NCBI RefSeq assembly: GCF_902497555.1
Contig: NZ_CABVGP010000001.1
Coordinates: 372,001-436,000, forward strand
DNA: 64,000 bases
DNA from: Amycolatopsis camponoti
Lineage (GTDB): Bacteria; Actinomycetota; Actinomycetes; Mycobacteriales; Pseudonocardiaceae
Direction of reading: 5' to 3'
Part shown: piece by piece, positions 17,571-28,800 of the stretch
Layout: each line of letters opens with the position of its first letter
Numbering within the stretch: the stretch's first letter is position 1
Position numbers and translations under genes: made by a program
The notes under the pieces: generated by a model
What the model was told of the DNA's origin: nothing
Database searches by the model: none
Seen by the model: only the letters and a program-made list of their open reading frames with translations

Positions 17571-18422
17571 GTGAGTCCCTCGGTGCTTCCCGGTCGCCTG
17601 GTCCTGGCCGCAACCCCGCTCGGCGACGTCCGCGACGCCTCGCCCCGCCTGGCCGAAGCGCTGGCGGAAGCCGACGTCATCGCGGCCGAAGACACCCGCA
17701 GGTTCCGCTCGCTGGCGTCGGCGCTGGAGGTGACCCCGCGCGGCCGGGTGGTGAGCTTCTACGAAGACGTCGAGACGGCCCGCCTGCCCAAGTTGCTCGA
17801 ATCGTTACGCGCGGGCGAGTCGGTGGTGCTGGTGACGGACGCCGGTATGCCCAGTGTGTCCGATCCGGGGTTCCGCTTGGTGTCGGCGTGCGTCGCCGCG
17901 GATATCCCGGTCACCTGCCTGCCGGGCCCGTCCGCGGTGACGACGGCGCTCGCTTTGTCCGGTTTGCCGTGCGACCGGTTTTGTTTCGAGGGTTTCGCGC
18001 CGCGTAAGCCGGGCGAGCGGACTCGCTGGCTCACGTCGCTTCGGGACGAGCCGCGGACGGCGGTGTTCTTCGAGTCGCCGCACCGGCTGGCGTCGCTGCT
18101 GGCGGACGCGGTTTCGGTGCTGGGTGCCGCTCGCCGGGCCGCGGTGTGTCGCGAGCTGACGAAGACCTACGAAGAGGTCAAGCGGGGGAGTCTTTCGGAG
18201 CTGGCTTCGTGGGCCGAGGAAGGCGTTCGCGGGGAGATCACGGTGGTGCTGTCCGGGGCCGAGCCGAGGGAGCTGTCCGTGGCGGACCTGGTTTCGGAGG
18301 TGGCGGACCGGGTGTCGGCGGGCGAGCGCCTGAAGACCGCGGCGGCGGAGGTCGCGGAGGCGGCCGGAGTGTCCAAAAAGGAGCTTTACGACGCCGTCCT
18401 GGCGGCGCGCGCGGGGAAGTAA
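17571..18422 (+). CDS. rsmI: 16S rRNA (cytidine1402-2'-O)-methyltransferase RsmI
   Basis: A 283-residue SAM-dependent methyltransferase of the tetrapyrrole-methylase fold that modifies C1402 of 16S rRNA. Characteristic segments are LVLAATPLGDVRDASPR near residue 10, VIAAEDTRRF near 36, SVVLVTDAGMPSVSDPG near 84 and LPGPSAVTTALALSGLP near 117. Its length is normal for the family. GTG is the start (leaderless). In mycobacteria the metG-tatD-rpfB group follows closely; here about 17.6 kb of accessory DNA intervenes. Confidence 0.95.
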   Translation: MSPSVLPGRLVLAATPLGDVRDASPRLAEALAEADVIAAEDTRRFRSLASALEVTPRGRVVSFYEDVETARLPKLLESLRAGESVVLVTDAGMPSVSDPGFRLVSACVAADIPVTCLPGPSAVTTALALSGLPCDRFCFEGFAPRKPGERTRWLTSLRDEPRTAVFFESPHRLASLLADAVSVLGAARRAAVCRELTKTYEEVKRGSLSELASWAEEGVRGEITVVLSGAEPRELSVADLVSEVADRVSAGERLKTAAAEVAEAAGVSKKELYDAVLAARAGK

Positions 18423-18578
18423 TCCCGGTCACGGCAAGAGATGTCCGTTTTGCCGCAAGTGATCGATGTGAGATCCGAATTAAGCCATTCGGCCGCTACC
18501 GCTGCTTTCGATCATCGGTGATCGTGAAGGCGGGCGCGGCCCGGGGTTGTCCCGCCGCGGAGTGAGGGGAATCTTCGC

Positions 18579-21500
18579 GTGGCTTTCGTGCGTTCTTCGC
18601 GGCCGAGATACAGACGTGGCGTGCTTTTCCTGGTGCTGGCCGTGGCCTTCGGAATCTTTCCGGCCACGGCTTTTTTGCGCCCTCCGCCGGCCGCGGCCGA
18701 CGTCGTCGCGCAAGTCCCGGACACCGCGCCGGACGAGGCCACCGCCGCCCGGTACGCCGGGCAGGCCCGAAAGCGCGTTCAGGTCATGGACCAGACCACC
18801 GAGACCGCGGAGACGTTCGCCGACCCCGGCGGCACGATGACGACCACCCGCCACACGCGGCCCGTGCGGGTCAAGCAGGGCAGTGGCTGGGTGACCCCGG
18901 ACTCGACGCTGGTGCCGAAGGACGGCGTGGTCGCCCCGAAGGCCGCGACGACCGGCATCACGCTTTCCGCGGGCAAGAAGCAGTCGGAGAAGGCCGTGGG
19001 CGCGCAGCCCCTGCTGCGCCTGACCCGCGACGGCACGTCGGCCGGGTTCGACTGGCCCGCCGCGCTGCCCGAACCGGTCGTCACCGGCTCGACCGCGACC
19101 TATCCGGAGGTCCTGCCCGGCGTCGACCTGCGGGTCCAGGTCGACGTCGACACCGTGCACGAGGTCGTCGTGGTCAAGACGCCCGAGGCGGCGAAGAACG
19201 TGGCGACGCTCGGTTTCGGTGTGCCCGTGCAGAACGGCAAGGTGACGAAGGATGCCGACGGCAGCCTCCACGTGCGCGACGCCAAGGGCGCCGAGAAGTT
19301 CACCGCGCCGCCCGCGACCATGTGGGACTCGTCGGGCATCGACGTGAGTGACCACGACTTCGTCCGCGGCCCGGCCGCGGGCGGCCGCCAGGCGGCGGTC
19401 GGCGTGGATCTCGCCGGGGCGAAGCTCACCCTCACCCCGGACCCGAAGCTGCTGGCCGCCGCCGGCACCGTCTACCCGGTCTACGTCGACCCGACCTGGC
19501 ACGACAACTACTGCTCCGCGTGTGGGCGCAACCACTACCTGGTCCAGTACGCCTGCGGCTCGGGCAAGACGCCGGGTGACGCGGTGTGGGACAGCGACGA
19601 CAACCTGCGCGCCGGCTACACCTACGACAGCCGGTCGAGCTGCGCCGGGCACCTGGTCACCGCGCGGTCGTTCGTCGAGATGAACCTCGGCGGGCTCATC
19701 GGGAAGACCATCTACGGCGCACAGCTGAACCTCGGCCTGACCAACCCGGGCACCTGCTCGGCGACCAACAACATCGTCTGGTCGGGCGTTATCGGCGCCG
19801 GGCTGAGGTTCAACAGCGGCCCGGCCTGGTGGAACACCGTCGCGACGGTCGGCAACCACTGCCCCGCGGACACGAACGTCAGCTTCGACATCACCTCGAC
19901 CATCGCGACCGCGATCCAGGGCAACTCGCCGACGTGGACGTTCGGCATCGTTTCGCCGAACGAAGGCGACCAGGCGACCTGGAAGCGCTACTCGACGCAG
20001 GTCGGTTTCTCGGTCGTCTACAACTCCCCGCCGAACCAGCCGAAGAACCTCGCGATCTTCAACGGGACGCAGTCCTACCCCTGCGTCCAGGGCGCCTCCC
20101 GGCCGGTCCTCGGCCCGACCAGCACCGGCTACGTCACCCGGGCCAACGTCTCCGACCCGGACGGCTACCAGCTGGACGCCATGTTCCGCGTCTACAAGGG
20201 ACTCGTCAGCAAGGGCGGCTACACCTGGGACGGCCGGGACTTCAGCTCGAACAACGTCCTGAGCGACGCGAACCAGGCGAACCGGAACGCGGTCACGACG
20301 CTGCCCAAGGACGAGCTGAACGCCGACGGCTTCTACTCGTGGGACGTCCATTCGACGGACGGCAAGGAGGAGGCGTGGGCGGTCCCCTGCGAGGTCGAGG
20401 TCGAGCTGACCCCGCCCGCGGCGCCCGGCGTCGCGTCGCAGACGTACCCGTCCGGCGCGTACGGCGGCGGCCCCGGCCGTCCCGGTGACTTCACGTTCAC
20501 CGCGGCGGGCACAGCGGCCCCGGTCGACCACTACGTCTGGCGGATCGACGACACGGCCGCGCCGAGCTGCGACGGCACCGAGGCCGGCACGGTGAAGCCC
20601 CAGGCCCTCAACGGGCCCGGCACCACGGCGATCGCGCCCGGCACCTCGGGACCGCACGTGCTCAGCGCGTGGTCGTGCAACCGGGCGAAGACCCCGTCGA
20701 GCCGCATCGACTACGCGTTCACGGTGAAGGACGCCGCGGCTCCGGTCGCGTCCTGGCAGTTCGAGGGCGACGGCCGTTCGCAGGTGACGGGCCTGCGCTA
20801 CGCGGGTGCCGGCACCGGCACCTTCGCCGCGGGCAAGCTCGGCCAGGCCGCCGTGCTCAGCGGGCAGGCCGGCGACTACTTCGCGACGCCGGCCCGGATC
20901 GTCGACACCACGAAGTCGTTCTCCGTCTCGGCCTGGGTGAACGCCGCCGACCTGAACGGCCAGCGGACCGTGCTCTCCCAGGACGGGGACCAGGCCAGCG
21001 GGTTCGCCCTGCAGTACCTGAGCACCGGCAAGTGGGCGTTCAGCCTGAGCGGCTCGGACGTCGCCAACCCGGCGGTCACCTCGGCTGTTTCGACGGCCGC
21101 ACCCGCCGCCGGGACGTGGACCCACCTCACCGGGGTGTACGACGCGACCGCGCACACCGCGGCCCTGTACGTCAACGGTGCCCCGCAGCAGACGGTGTCC
21201 GCGACGGCGGCGAACGTGACCGGCCCGCTCGTCCTGGGCGGCGGCAAGTGGGGCGGCGTCCGCACGTACCTGACCAAGGGATCGATCGACGAGGCGGCCG
21301 TGTTCGGCCGGGCCCTTTCCGCGGCGGAGGTCGGCACCCTCTCCGGCGCCAACGGCGTTCCCACGGGACTGTCCGCCGCGCGGGAGTACACATTGGACGG
21401 TGACACGCGGGACGCCACCGGCACCGAGGGCACCCTCGCGTTCACCGGCCTCCCGTTCGGCCCGGGGTACTCGGACTCGGCGGGGCAGTCCGCCACCGAC

Positions 21501-22772
21501 GACTCGATCGGCCACGGCAGCGGCCAGGCCCTGGTGGGCTCGGGCCCGGGGTACGCGGCGACGTCGTCCCCGGTGGTGGACACCGCGCAGAGCTTCTCGG
21601 TGTCGGCCTGGGTGAAGCTGGACAAGCCCGACTTCTACACCCTCGTGGAGCAGGAGGGCACCGCCAACGACTCGTTCCTGCTCAGCTCCTCACCCGACAA
21701 CGTCGCGTTCGGGATGAGCACCACGGACTCCGTCGGCGACGCGGCCAACTGGCGGTGGGCCGGTACGTCGATCACCCCGTACGCCGGGAAGTGGACGCAC
21801 CTGACCGGGGAGTACGACTCGGTCGCGGGCAAGGAACGGCTGTACGTCAACGGCGCGCTCGCCTCGGAGACGGTGATCCCCGCGGGCAGCGTGTGGCGCT
21901 CGACCGGGCCCCTCGGGATCGGCAAGCTGCCCGGCCGGGCGGCCGGGGCCTTCGCCGGCTCGATCGACCAGGTCCAGGTCTGGGACCGCGCGCTGCCCGC
22001 CGCCGAGGTGGCCGGCCTCGCCAACACCGCGGTGCTGCGGGCGAACTACCAGCTCGACGGCACCACGAAGGACTCCGTCAGCGGCGTCACGGGCACGCCG
22101 TCCGGGAACTTCCAGATGACGACGGACGAGAACGGCGCGAACGTCGCCCGGTTCCCGTTCGACTGGGGCTCCCAGGTCGAAGGGCCGCGTCCGCAGAACT
22201 TCCGCAGCGACCGGAGTTTCACCGCCGAGGCCTGGGTCAAGCACACCTGGACCGCGGCGGACGCGGCGCGGGAGAAGCAGCGTGACCCGTCCGATCCCGG
22301 CGGCGTGGACAAGCCCGGCCGGACGGCGCTCGGGGCGAACGGCGCGAACTTCTCGCCGTACCTGCTGGGCTACCGCGGCGTGCAGGACGCGAACGGCACC
22401 TGGCACCCCCGCTGGAGCTGGGCGATGTGGATGGCGGAGTCCACGCCGACGACGCCGGTGGCCATCCTGGCGACGCCGGACGTGGACGCGGAGTCGGGCG
22501 TCTGGACCCACCTCGCCGGGACCTACGACGCCGTGGCGCACCAGGCCTGCCTCTACGCGACGACGGACGCCTACCAGTACAGCCCGAAGTGCGTCGGCAA
22601 CGTCGTCGGCTGGAACGGCGCGAGCGACCTCGAGGACCTCTTCCTCGGGCGCGGCCGGTTCAAGGGCCAGGACAGCGACTACTGGTACGGCGACCTGCGT
22701 GGCATCCGGGTCTACAGCGGTGTGCTCGACCAGCAGCACATCAACGCCGACGCCATCCTCGACCACCCCTAG
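18579..22772 (+). CDS. Secreted multi-LamG protein, partner of the RHS toxin
   Basis: A 1,397-residue exported protein. A basic start, a hydrophobic stretch (residues 14-32) and PAAA-DVV near residue 40 form a Sec signal. The middle (about 50-700) has a DNRLRE-like beta-rich region with Cys-rich SACGRNHYLVQYACGSG. Three LamG/concanavalin-like domains then follow (about 720-930, 930-1150, 1150-1397), each with the FSVSAWV and WTHLTGVYD type motifs. GTG 18579 has GAGGGGA upstream. The RHS gene starts 36 bp after its stop, so one operon is likely. LamG domains probably bind wall glycans or target cells (inference). No enzymatic motif is seen. Confidence 0.85.
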   Translation: MAFVRSSRPRYRRGVLFLVLAVAFGIFPATAFLRPPPAAADVVAQVPDTAPDEATAARYAGQARKRVQVMDQTTETAETFADPGGTMTTTRHTRPVRVKQGSGWVTPDSTLVPKDGVVAPKAATTGITLSAGKKQSEKAVGAQPLLRLTRDGTSAGFDWPAALPEPVVTGSTATYPEVLPGVDLRVQVDVDTVHEVVVVKTPEAAKNVATLGFGVPVQNGKVTKDADGSLHVRDAKGAEKFTAPPATMWDSSGIDVSDHDFVRGPAAGGRQAAVGVDLAGAKLTLTPDPKLLAAAGTVYPVYVDPTWHDNYCSACGRNHYLVQYACGSGKTPGDAVWDSDDNLRAGYTYDSRSSCAGHLVTARSFVEMNLGGLIGKTIYGAQLNLGLTNPGTCSATNNIVWSGVIGAGLRFNSGPAWWNTVATVGNHCPADTNVSFDITSTIATAIQGNSPTWTFGIVSPNEGDQATWKRYSTQVGFSVVYNSPPNQPKNLAIFNGTQSYPCVQGASRPVLGPTSTGYVTRANVSDPDGYQLDAMFRVYKGLVSKGGYTWDGRDFSSNNVLSDANQANRNAVTTLPKDELNADGFYSWDVHSTDGKEEAWAVPCEVEVELTPPAAPGVASQTYPSGAYGGGPGRPGDFTFTAAGTAAPVDHYVWRIDDTAAPSCDGTEAGTVKPQALNGPGTTAIAPGTSGPHVLSAWSCNRAKTPSSRIDYAFTVKDAAAPVASWQFEGDGRSQVTGLRYAGAGTGTFAAGKLGQAAVLSGQAGDYFATPARIVDTTKSFSVSAWVNAADLNGQRTVLSQDGDQASGFALQYLSTGKWAFSLSGSDVANPAVTSAVSTAAPAAGTWTHLTGVYDATAHTAALYVNGAPQQTVSATAANVTGPLVLGGGKWGGVRTYLTKGSIDEAAVFGRALSAAEVGTLSGANGVPTGLSAAREYTLDGDTRDATGTEGTLAFTGLPFGPGYSDSAGQSATDDSIGHGSGQALVGSGPGYAATSSPVVDTAQSFSVSAWVKLDKPDFYTLVEQEGTANDSFLLSSSPDNVAFGMSTTDSVGDAANWRWAGTSITPYAGKWTHLTGEYDSVAGKERLYVNGALASETVIPAGSVWRSTGPLGIGKLPGRAAGAFAGSIDQVQVWDRALPAAEVAGLANTAVLRANYQLDGTTKDSVSGVTGTPSGNFQMTTDENGANVARFPFDWGSQVEGPRPQNFRSDRSFTAEAWVKHTWTAADAAREKQRDPSDPGGVDKPGRTALGANGANFSPYLLGYRGVQDANGTWHPRWSWAMWMAESTPTTPVAILATPDVDAESGVWTHLAGTYDAVAHQACLYATTDAYQYSPKCVGNVVGWNGASDLEDLFLGRGRFKGQDSDYWYGDLRGIRVYSGVLDQQHINADAILDHP

Positions 22773-22807
22773 TCCAGCCCGACCTTCCCAGAATGGGTGG
22801 ATCTTCC

Positions 22808-25800
22808 ATGCGCAGAAGTGCCAGATGGGCCCGGTCGGGCCGGCTTTCCCGGGTCACGGCGGCGGTGCTCGCGGTCGTCATGCTCGGCTCCGGCGGGACG
22901 GCGGTCGCCGCACCCACCCGGCCCGGCGGTGACTGGACGGTCCCGGCGGGGCAGCAGGAGAAGAGCATCCCGGTGAGCCCGGTGACGACCGGGAAGCTGC
23001 CGGACATCAAGATCGGCACGCCGCCCGTCACGCCGCCGGTCTGGCCCGCCGCGAAGGACACCGACGTCGACCTGGCGCCGGCGGCCACGCAGCTGCGCGC
23101 CGCCGACACCCCGGTGCGGGTCGGGCGCGCCGCGGCCGCCGCCAAGCCCGCCAAGGTGCACGTCAAGGTCGCCGACCACCGGGCCGCCGAGGCGCTGGGT
23201 CTCGACGGCGTGGTCCTGGCGGTCACCGGCGCCACGGACGGCCCGGTCCACGTCGGACTGGACTACAGCGGCTTCGCGAACGCCTTCGGCGGTGGCTGGA
23301 GCGACCGGCTCCGGCTGTTCACGCTGCCGGCCTGCGCACTGTCCACACCGGACAAGCCCGAGTGCCGGCAGCGCACGCCGATCGCGGGTTCGGCCAACGA
23401 CGCCAAGACGAAGCAGGTCACGGCCGACCTCGCGGCCGGCGGCGGGACGCGGGTGCTGGCCGCGGCGGCGACCGCGAGCGGCTCGGCCGGCTCGACCACC
23501 GCGATGCCGCTGTCGGCCGCCGGCGACTGGTCCGGCGGCGGTTCGGGTGGCGACTTCTCCTACAGCTACCCGTTCGCGACGCCGAAGGCCCCGAACGGCG
23601 CCGCGCCGAACCTCGGGCTGTCCTACTCCTCGGGCAGCATCGACGGCCTGACGTCGGCGACGAACAACCAGGCGTCGTGGATCGGCGACGGCTGGGACTT
23701 CACGCCCGGCGGGTTCATCGAGCGCCACTACAAGGGCTGCGGCGAGGACCTGGGCGGCAACAACGGCCAGACGAAGACCGGCGACCAGTGCTGGGGTCCC
23801 GACAACGCGTCGCTCGTCCTCGGCGGCCGGTCGACGCAGCTGATCAAGGTCAGCGACACGCTGTGGCGACCGAAGACCGACGACGGCTCCAAGGTGGAGC
23901 TCCTGACCGGCGCCACGAACGGCGTCTCCCACGGACAGCACTGGCGCGTCACCACCGGCGACGGCACCCAGTACTACTTCGGCCTCAACCACCTGCCCGG
24001 CTGGACCAGCGGCAAGCCCGAGACGCAGTCCGCGTGGACGGTCCCGGTCTTCGGCAACAACGACGGCGAAGACTGCTACAAGGCCGGCGACTTCGCGCAC
24101 TCGTGGTGCCAGCAGGGGTGGCGCTGGAACCTCGACTACTCGGTCGACCCGCACGGCAACGTCAGCTCGTACTACTACCAGCCGGAGAAGAACTCCTACG
24201 GCCTGAACCTGAACGTCACCTCGGCCGGCACGTCCTACGTCGCGGGCGGCTACCCGCTGCGCGTCGAGTACGGCCTGCGGCTCAAGGACGGCAGCGTCTA
24301 CGGCACCGGCCCGACGAACCAGGTCGTGTTCGACACGGCCGAGCGGTGCATCCCGGACGCTTCCTTCGACTGCGCGCCGGCGAAGCTCACCGCCGCGAAT
24401 GCGTCGCACTGGCCGGACGTCCCGTTCGACCAGATCTGCGCCGAAGGGGCCACCTGCGACTACGGTGCTCCCGCCTTCTTCACCCGCAAGCGCCTGACCG
24501 CGGTCCGCACGCAGTACTTCAGCGGTACCACGCCGAACGACATCGACCGGTGGGACCTCGTGCAGTCCTACCCGGGGTCGGGGGACGCCGCCCCGCCCGC
24601 GCCGTGGCTGAACTCGGTCACGCACACCGGGAAGGCCGGGACGCCGATCACCCTGCCGCCCACCGAGTTCGACCGGTACATCTTCCCCAACCGCGTCGAC
24701 ACGCTCGGCGACAAGTACGCGGCGATCACCCGCAGCCGGCTCAAGGAGATCCGGACCGAGACCGGCGGGCGGATCGCCGTCAACTACTCGGCGCAGGACT
24801 GCGTGCCGGGCACGAAGATGCCCGCGTCGCCGCAGACGGACAAGTACCGCTGCTTCGCTTCCTACTGGAGCCCGCCCGAGTCGAAGGACCCGGTGCTGGA
24901 CTGGTTCCACAAGTACGTCGTCACCGACGTCACCGAGGACGACGGGCCGGGTGACTCGGTCCCGGTCGAGACGCACTACTCGTACCCGGCCGACAGCGCG
25001 GCCTGGCACTACGACGACAGCCAGTTCACGCCGGACGACCGCCGCACCTGGAACCAGTGGCGCGGCTACAACGTGGTGACGACGTCCATCGGTGCGCCGG
25101 GCACGACCCAGACCGTCACGGAATCCCTGTACCTGCGCGGGATGGACGGCGAGGTGGTCACCGACTCCGACAAGGGGACCATCACCGACAAGGACTGGCT
25201 GCAGGGGTTCGTGCGCGAGTCCCGGACGTACCTGGCGGACGGCAAGACCGTCGACTCGGCGTCGATCAACGACCCGTGGTCGCGCGGCCCGACCGCGACC
25301 AGCGCGGACGGGCGCCTCAAGGGGTACATGACCGACACCCAGGCGGTCCGCGGCCGCATGCTGCTCTCCGACGGGACGACCTACCGCCGGACGCAGGTGA
25401 ACAAGAAGTTCGACGACCAGGGCATGACGACGCAGGTCGAGGACCTGGGCGACACCTCGACCGCCACCGACGACACCTGCACGAACACGACCTACGTCGC
25501 GAACGGCGCCGGGATGTTCGACCGGTCGAGCGCGGTCGTCATGTTCGGCGCGAACTGCGCCGGCACCCAGACGGCGGCGAACAGCATCACCGACGTCCAG
25601 GTGGCCTACGACCACCAGGCGGTCGGGGCGCCGCCGACCCAGGGCGACATCACCGAGCAGGACACGCTCGACACGTGGGACGCGACGGGCAAGCACTACG
25701 TCGCCACCGCGAAGAGCAGCTACGACGACCTCGGCCGCGAGACCGAGTCGACGGACGTGTTCGGCAACCTGACCAAGACCGGCTTCACCCCGGCGACGGG

Positions 25801-28800
25801 CGGTCCGGTCACCCAGATCAAGACGACCAACCCGCTCGGCTGGACGTCGACCACGACGCTCGAGCCCGCGCGCGGCAACCCGACGACCTCGGCCGACGTC
25901 AACGGCGTCACGACGGACATCGACTACGACGCGCTGGGCCGGAAGACGTCGGTCTGGAACCCGGGCCGGACCCGGAGCCAGGCGGCGAGCGCGACCTTCG
26001 AGTACGGCGAGAGCAAGACCGGCCCGGTCTACGTGCGCACGCGGACTTTGCAGGACACGAACGCCTACACGGACGCGTACACGATCTACGACCACCTCGG
26101 CCGGACCCGGCAGACCCAGGTCCCGGCGCAGGGCGGCGGCCGGATCCTTTCCGACACCCTGTACGACTCGCGCGGGCTGCAGTTCAAGACGAACGCGCCG
26201 TTCTACAACGACGCGTCGGGCCCGAACGCCACCCTGGTCGGGGCGGCCGACAACACGATGATGGCGCAGACCGTCACCGAGTTCGACCGGCGGGCGCGGC
26301 CCACGGCGTCGATCCTGATGTCGAAGAGCGTCGAGCAGTGGCGGACGACGACCCGCTACGACGGCGAGAAGACCACGACGATCCCGCCCGCGGGCGGCTC
26401 ACCGTCCACAGTGGTCACCGACGCGCAGGGGCAGACCGTCCAGCGGCTGCAGTACACCAACGGTTACACGGCGGGCGGGACGAACCCGGCCGACGTCACG
26501 ACGTACGCGTACAACGCCGCCGGCGCGCAGACGTCCGTGCAGGACTCCTCGGGCAACGTCTGGTCGACCAAGTACGACCTGCGCGGCCGCAAGGTCGAGC
26601 AGAACGACCCGGACGCGGGCAAGTCGACCACCACGTACGACCAGGCCGGCCAGGTCAAGACCACGACGGACGCGCGCGGGCAGACGCTGGCCTTCACCTA
26701 CGACACCCTCGGCCGGAAGGTCCGCGAGAACAAGGACTCCGACACCGGGACCCTGCTGGCGTCGTGGGCCTACGACACGGTCGCGCACGGGCTGGGCCTG
26801 CCGGCGTCGTCGACCCGCTGGGACGGCACGGACGGCTACACGAACCGGGTCGTCGCCTACGACGCGTTCAGCAGGCCGACCAAGACCGCCGTCGACATCC
26901 CGCAGAAGGAGGACGCGCTCAAGGGCACCTTCGAGTTCTCGACGAAGTACACGGCGACCGGCGCGATCGCGGAGACCGTGAGCCCGGCGGCCGGGAACCT
27001 GCACCAGGAGCACGTCGTCCACGGCTACACGGACCTGGGCCTGGCGTCGACGACCTACGCGCTCGACTCTACGACCGGCGCGCGCACGGACCTGGTGTCG
27101 GCCACCGGGTACACGTCGCTCAACGAGATGTCGACGCTGCAGCTGGACGGCGCCACCTCGATCTCGAACGTCGGCATCACCCAGACCTACGACGAGGTGA
27201 CCCGGCGGGCGCAGACCACGACGGTCAGCCGTGAGACGCAGATCGGCGCCGAGCTGTCGAAGCGGACCTACAGCTACGACCCGGCGGGCAACGTCCGGAA
27301 GATCGCGGACACGCCCGCCGGCGCGGCGGCGGACATCCAGTGCTTCGACTACGACTACCTGCAGCGGATGACGGACGCGTGGACGCCGTCGTCGGGTGAC
27401 TGCTCGACGGCGAAGTCGGCGTCGGCCCTGAACGGCGCGGCGCCGTACTGGAACACGTACACGTTCGACAAGACCGGCAACCGCAAGACGCAGGTCGAGC
27501 ACAAGCCGGCCGGCGACGTGACGACCACGTACAACTACCCGGCCTCGGGCGCGACCGCGGTCCGGCCGCACGCCCTGCAGGGCACGAACGCGGCGGGCCC
27601 GACCGGCACGGCGACGACGGGGTACACCTACGACGAGGCGGGTTCGGTCAAGACCCGCGACGTCGGCGGCAACACGCAGACGTACACGTACGACGCCGAA
27701 GGTCACACGGCGAAGGAGACGGACCCGGCGGGTTCCAGTTCGTACGTCTACGACGCGGACGGCAACCGCCTGATCGCCCACGACCCGACGGGCTCGACGC
27801 TGTCGATCGGCGACCTGGAGATCATCCAGGCGGCGGGCACACAGGCGGCGACGGCGATCCGCTACTACTCCCACGGCGGCGCGCAGATCGCGGAGCGGGC
27901 GGGGTCGGCGGGGCTGAAGTGGATGCTGGGCGACCTGCACGGCACGAACGGGCTGTCGATCACGCAGGGGACGCTGCAGCCGAACCAGCGGTACACGGAC
28001 CCGTTCGGCAACGTCCGCGCGCAGACGTCGACGTGGCCGGACAAGCACGGTTTCGTCGGGGGCTACCAGGACACAACGGGCTTGACGCACCTCGGTGCGC
28101 GTGATTACGACCCGACGACGGGGCGGTTCACGAAGGCCGACCCGGTGCTGACGCCGGATCTGCCGCAGACGCTGAACGCGTACGCGTACGCGAACAACTC
28201 ACCGGTGACGGAGTCGGACCCGTCGGGCTTGTCGGCGTGCCACAGCATGGGTTCGGACGGCTTGCTGTGCAACGCGGGAACGCCGCAGGCCGAGGGGTGT
28301 TCGTGGAACCCGAGCTGCAACGTCCAGGGACACCACACGCAGCAGGAGATCGACAAGCACAACGGCAAGTACGCGCGTGACGAAGCGATCCGCAACTCCG
28401 GCATCAGCCAGGCGGCGTACCAGGACGCGCAGGCGGTGGTGAAGAAGTCCAAGTGGGACGTCTTCGTCGAAGCGGCGGGCGAGCTGGTCAAGGGCCTGAT
28501 CGGCTGGGACGACATCAAGGACTGCGTGACGCAGGGAGCGTTCGGCGCGTGCGTCCGGACGGTCATCAACTTCATCCCGTGGGGCAAGATCCTGAAGGCC
28601 GGCGAGATCATCGCGGACTTCTGGAAGGGCGCGAAGGCCCTCATCACGTTCGGCAAGGAGGTCGAGAAGGCCGAGAAGGTCATCGTCGACACGGAGAAGG
28701 TCCTGGTCGACGCGGACAAGGCGGCCAATGCGGCGGCGGATGCGGAGCGGGCTGCGTCGGAGGTGGCCCACGGGGCCGAGGAAGCCAAGGGAGCGGAGAG

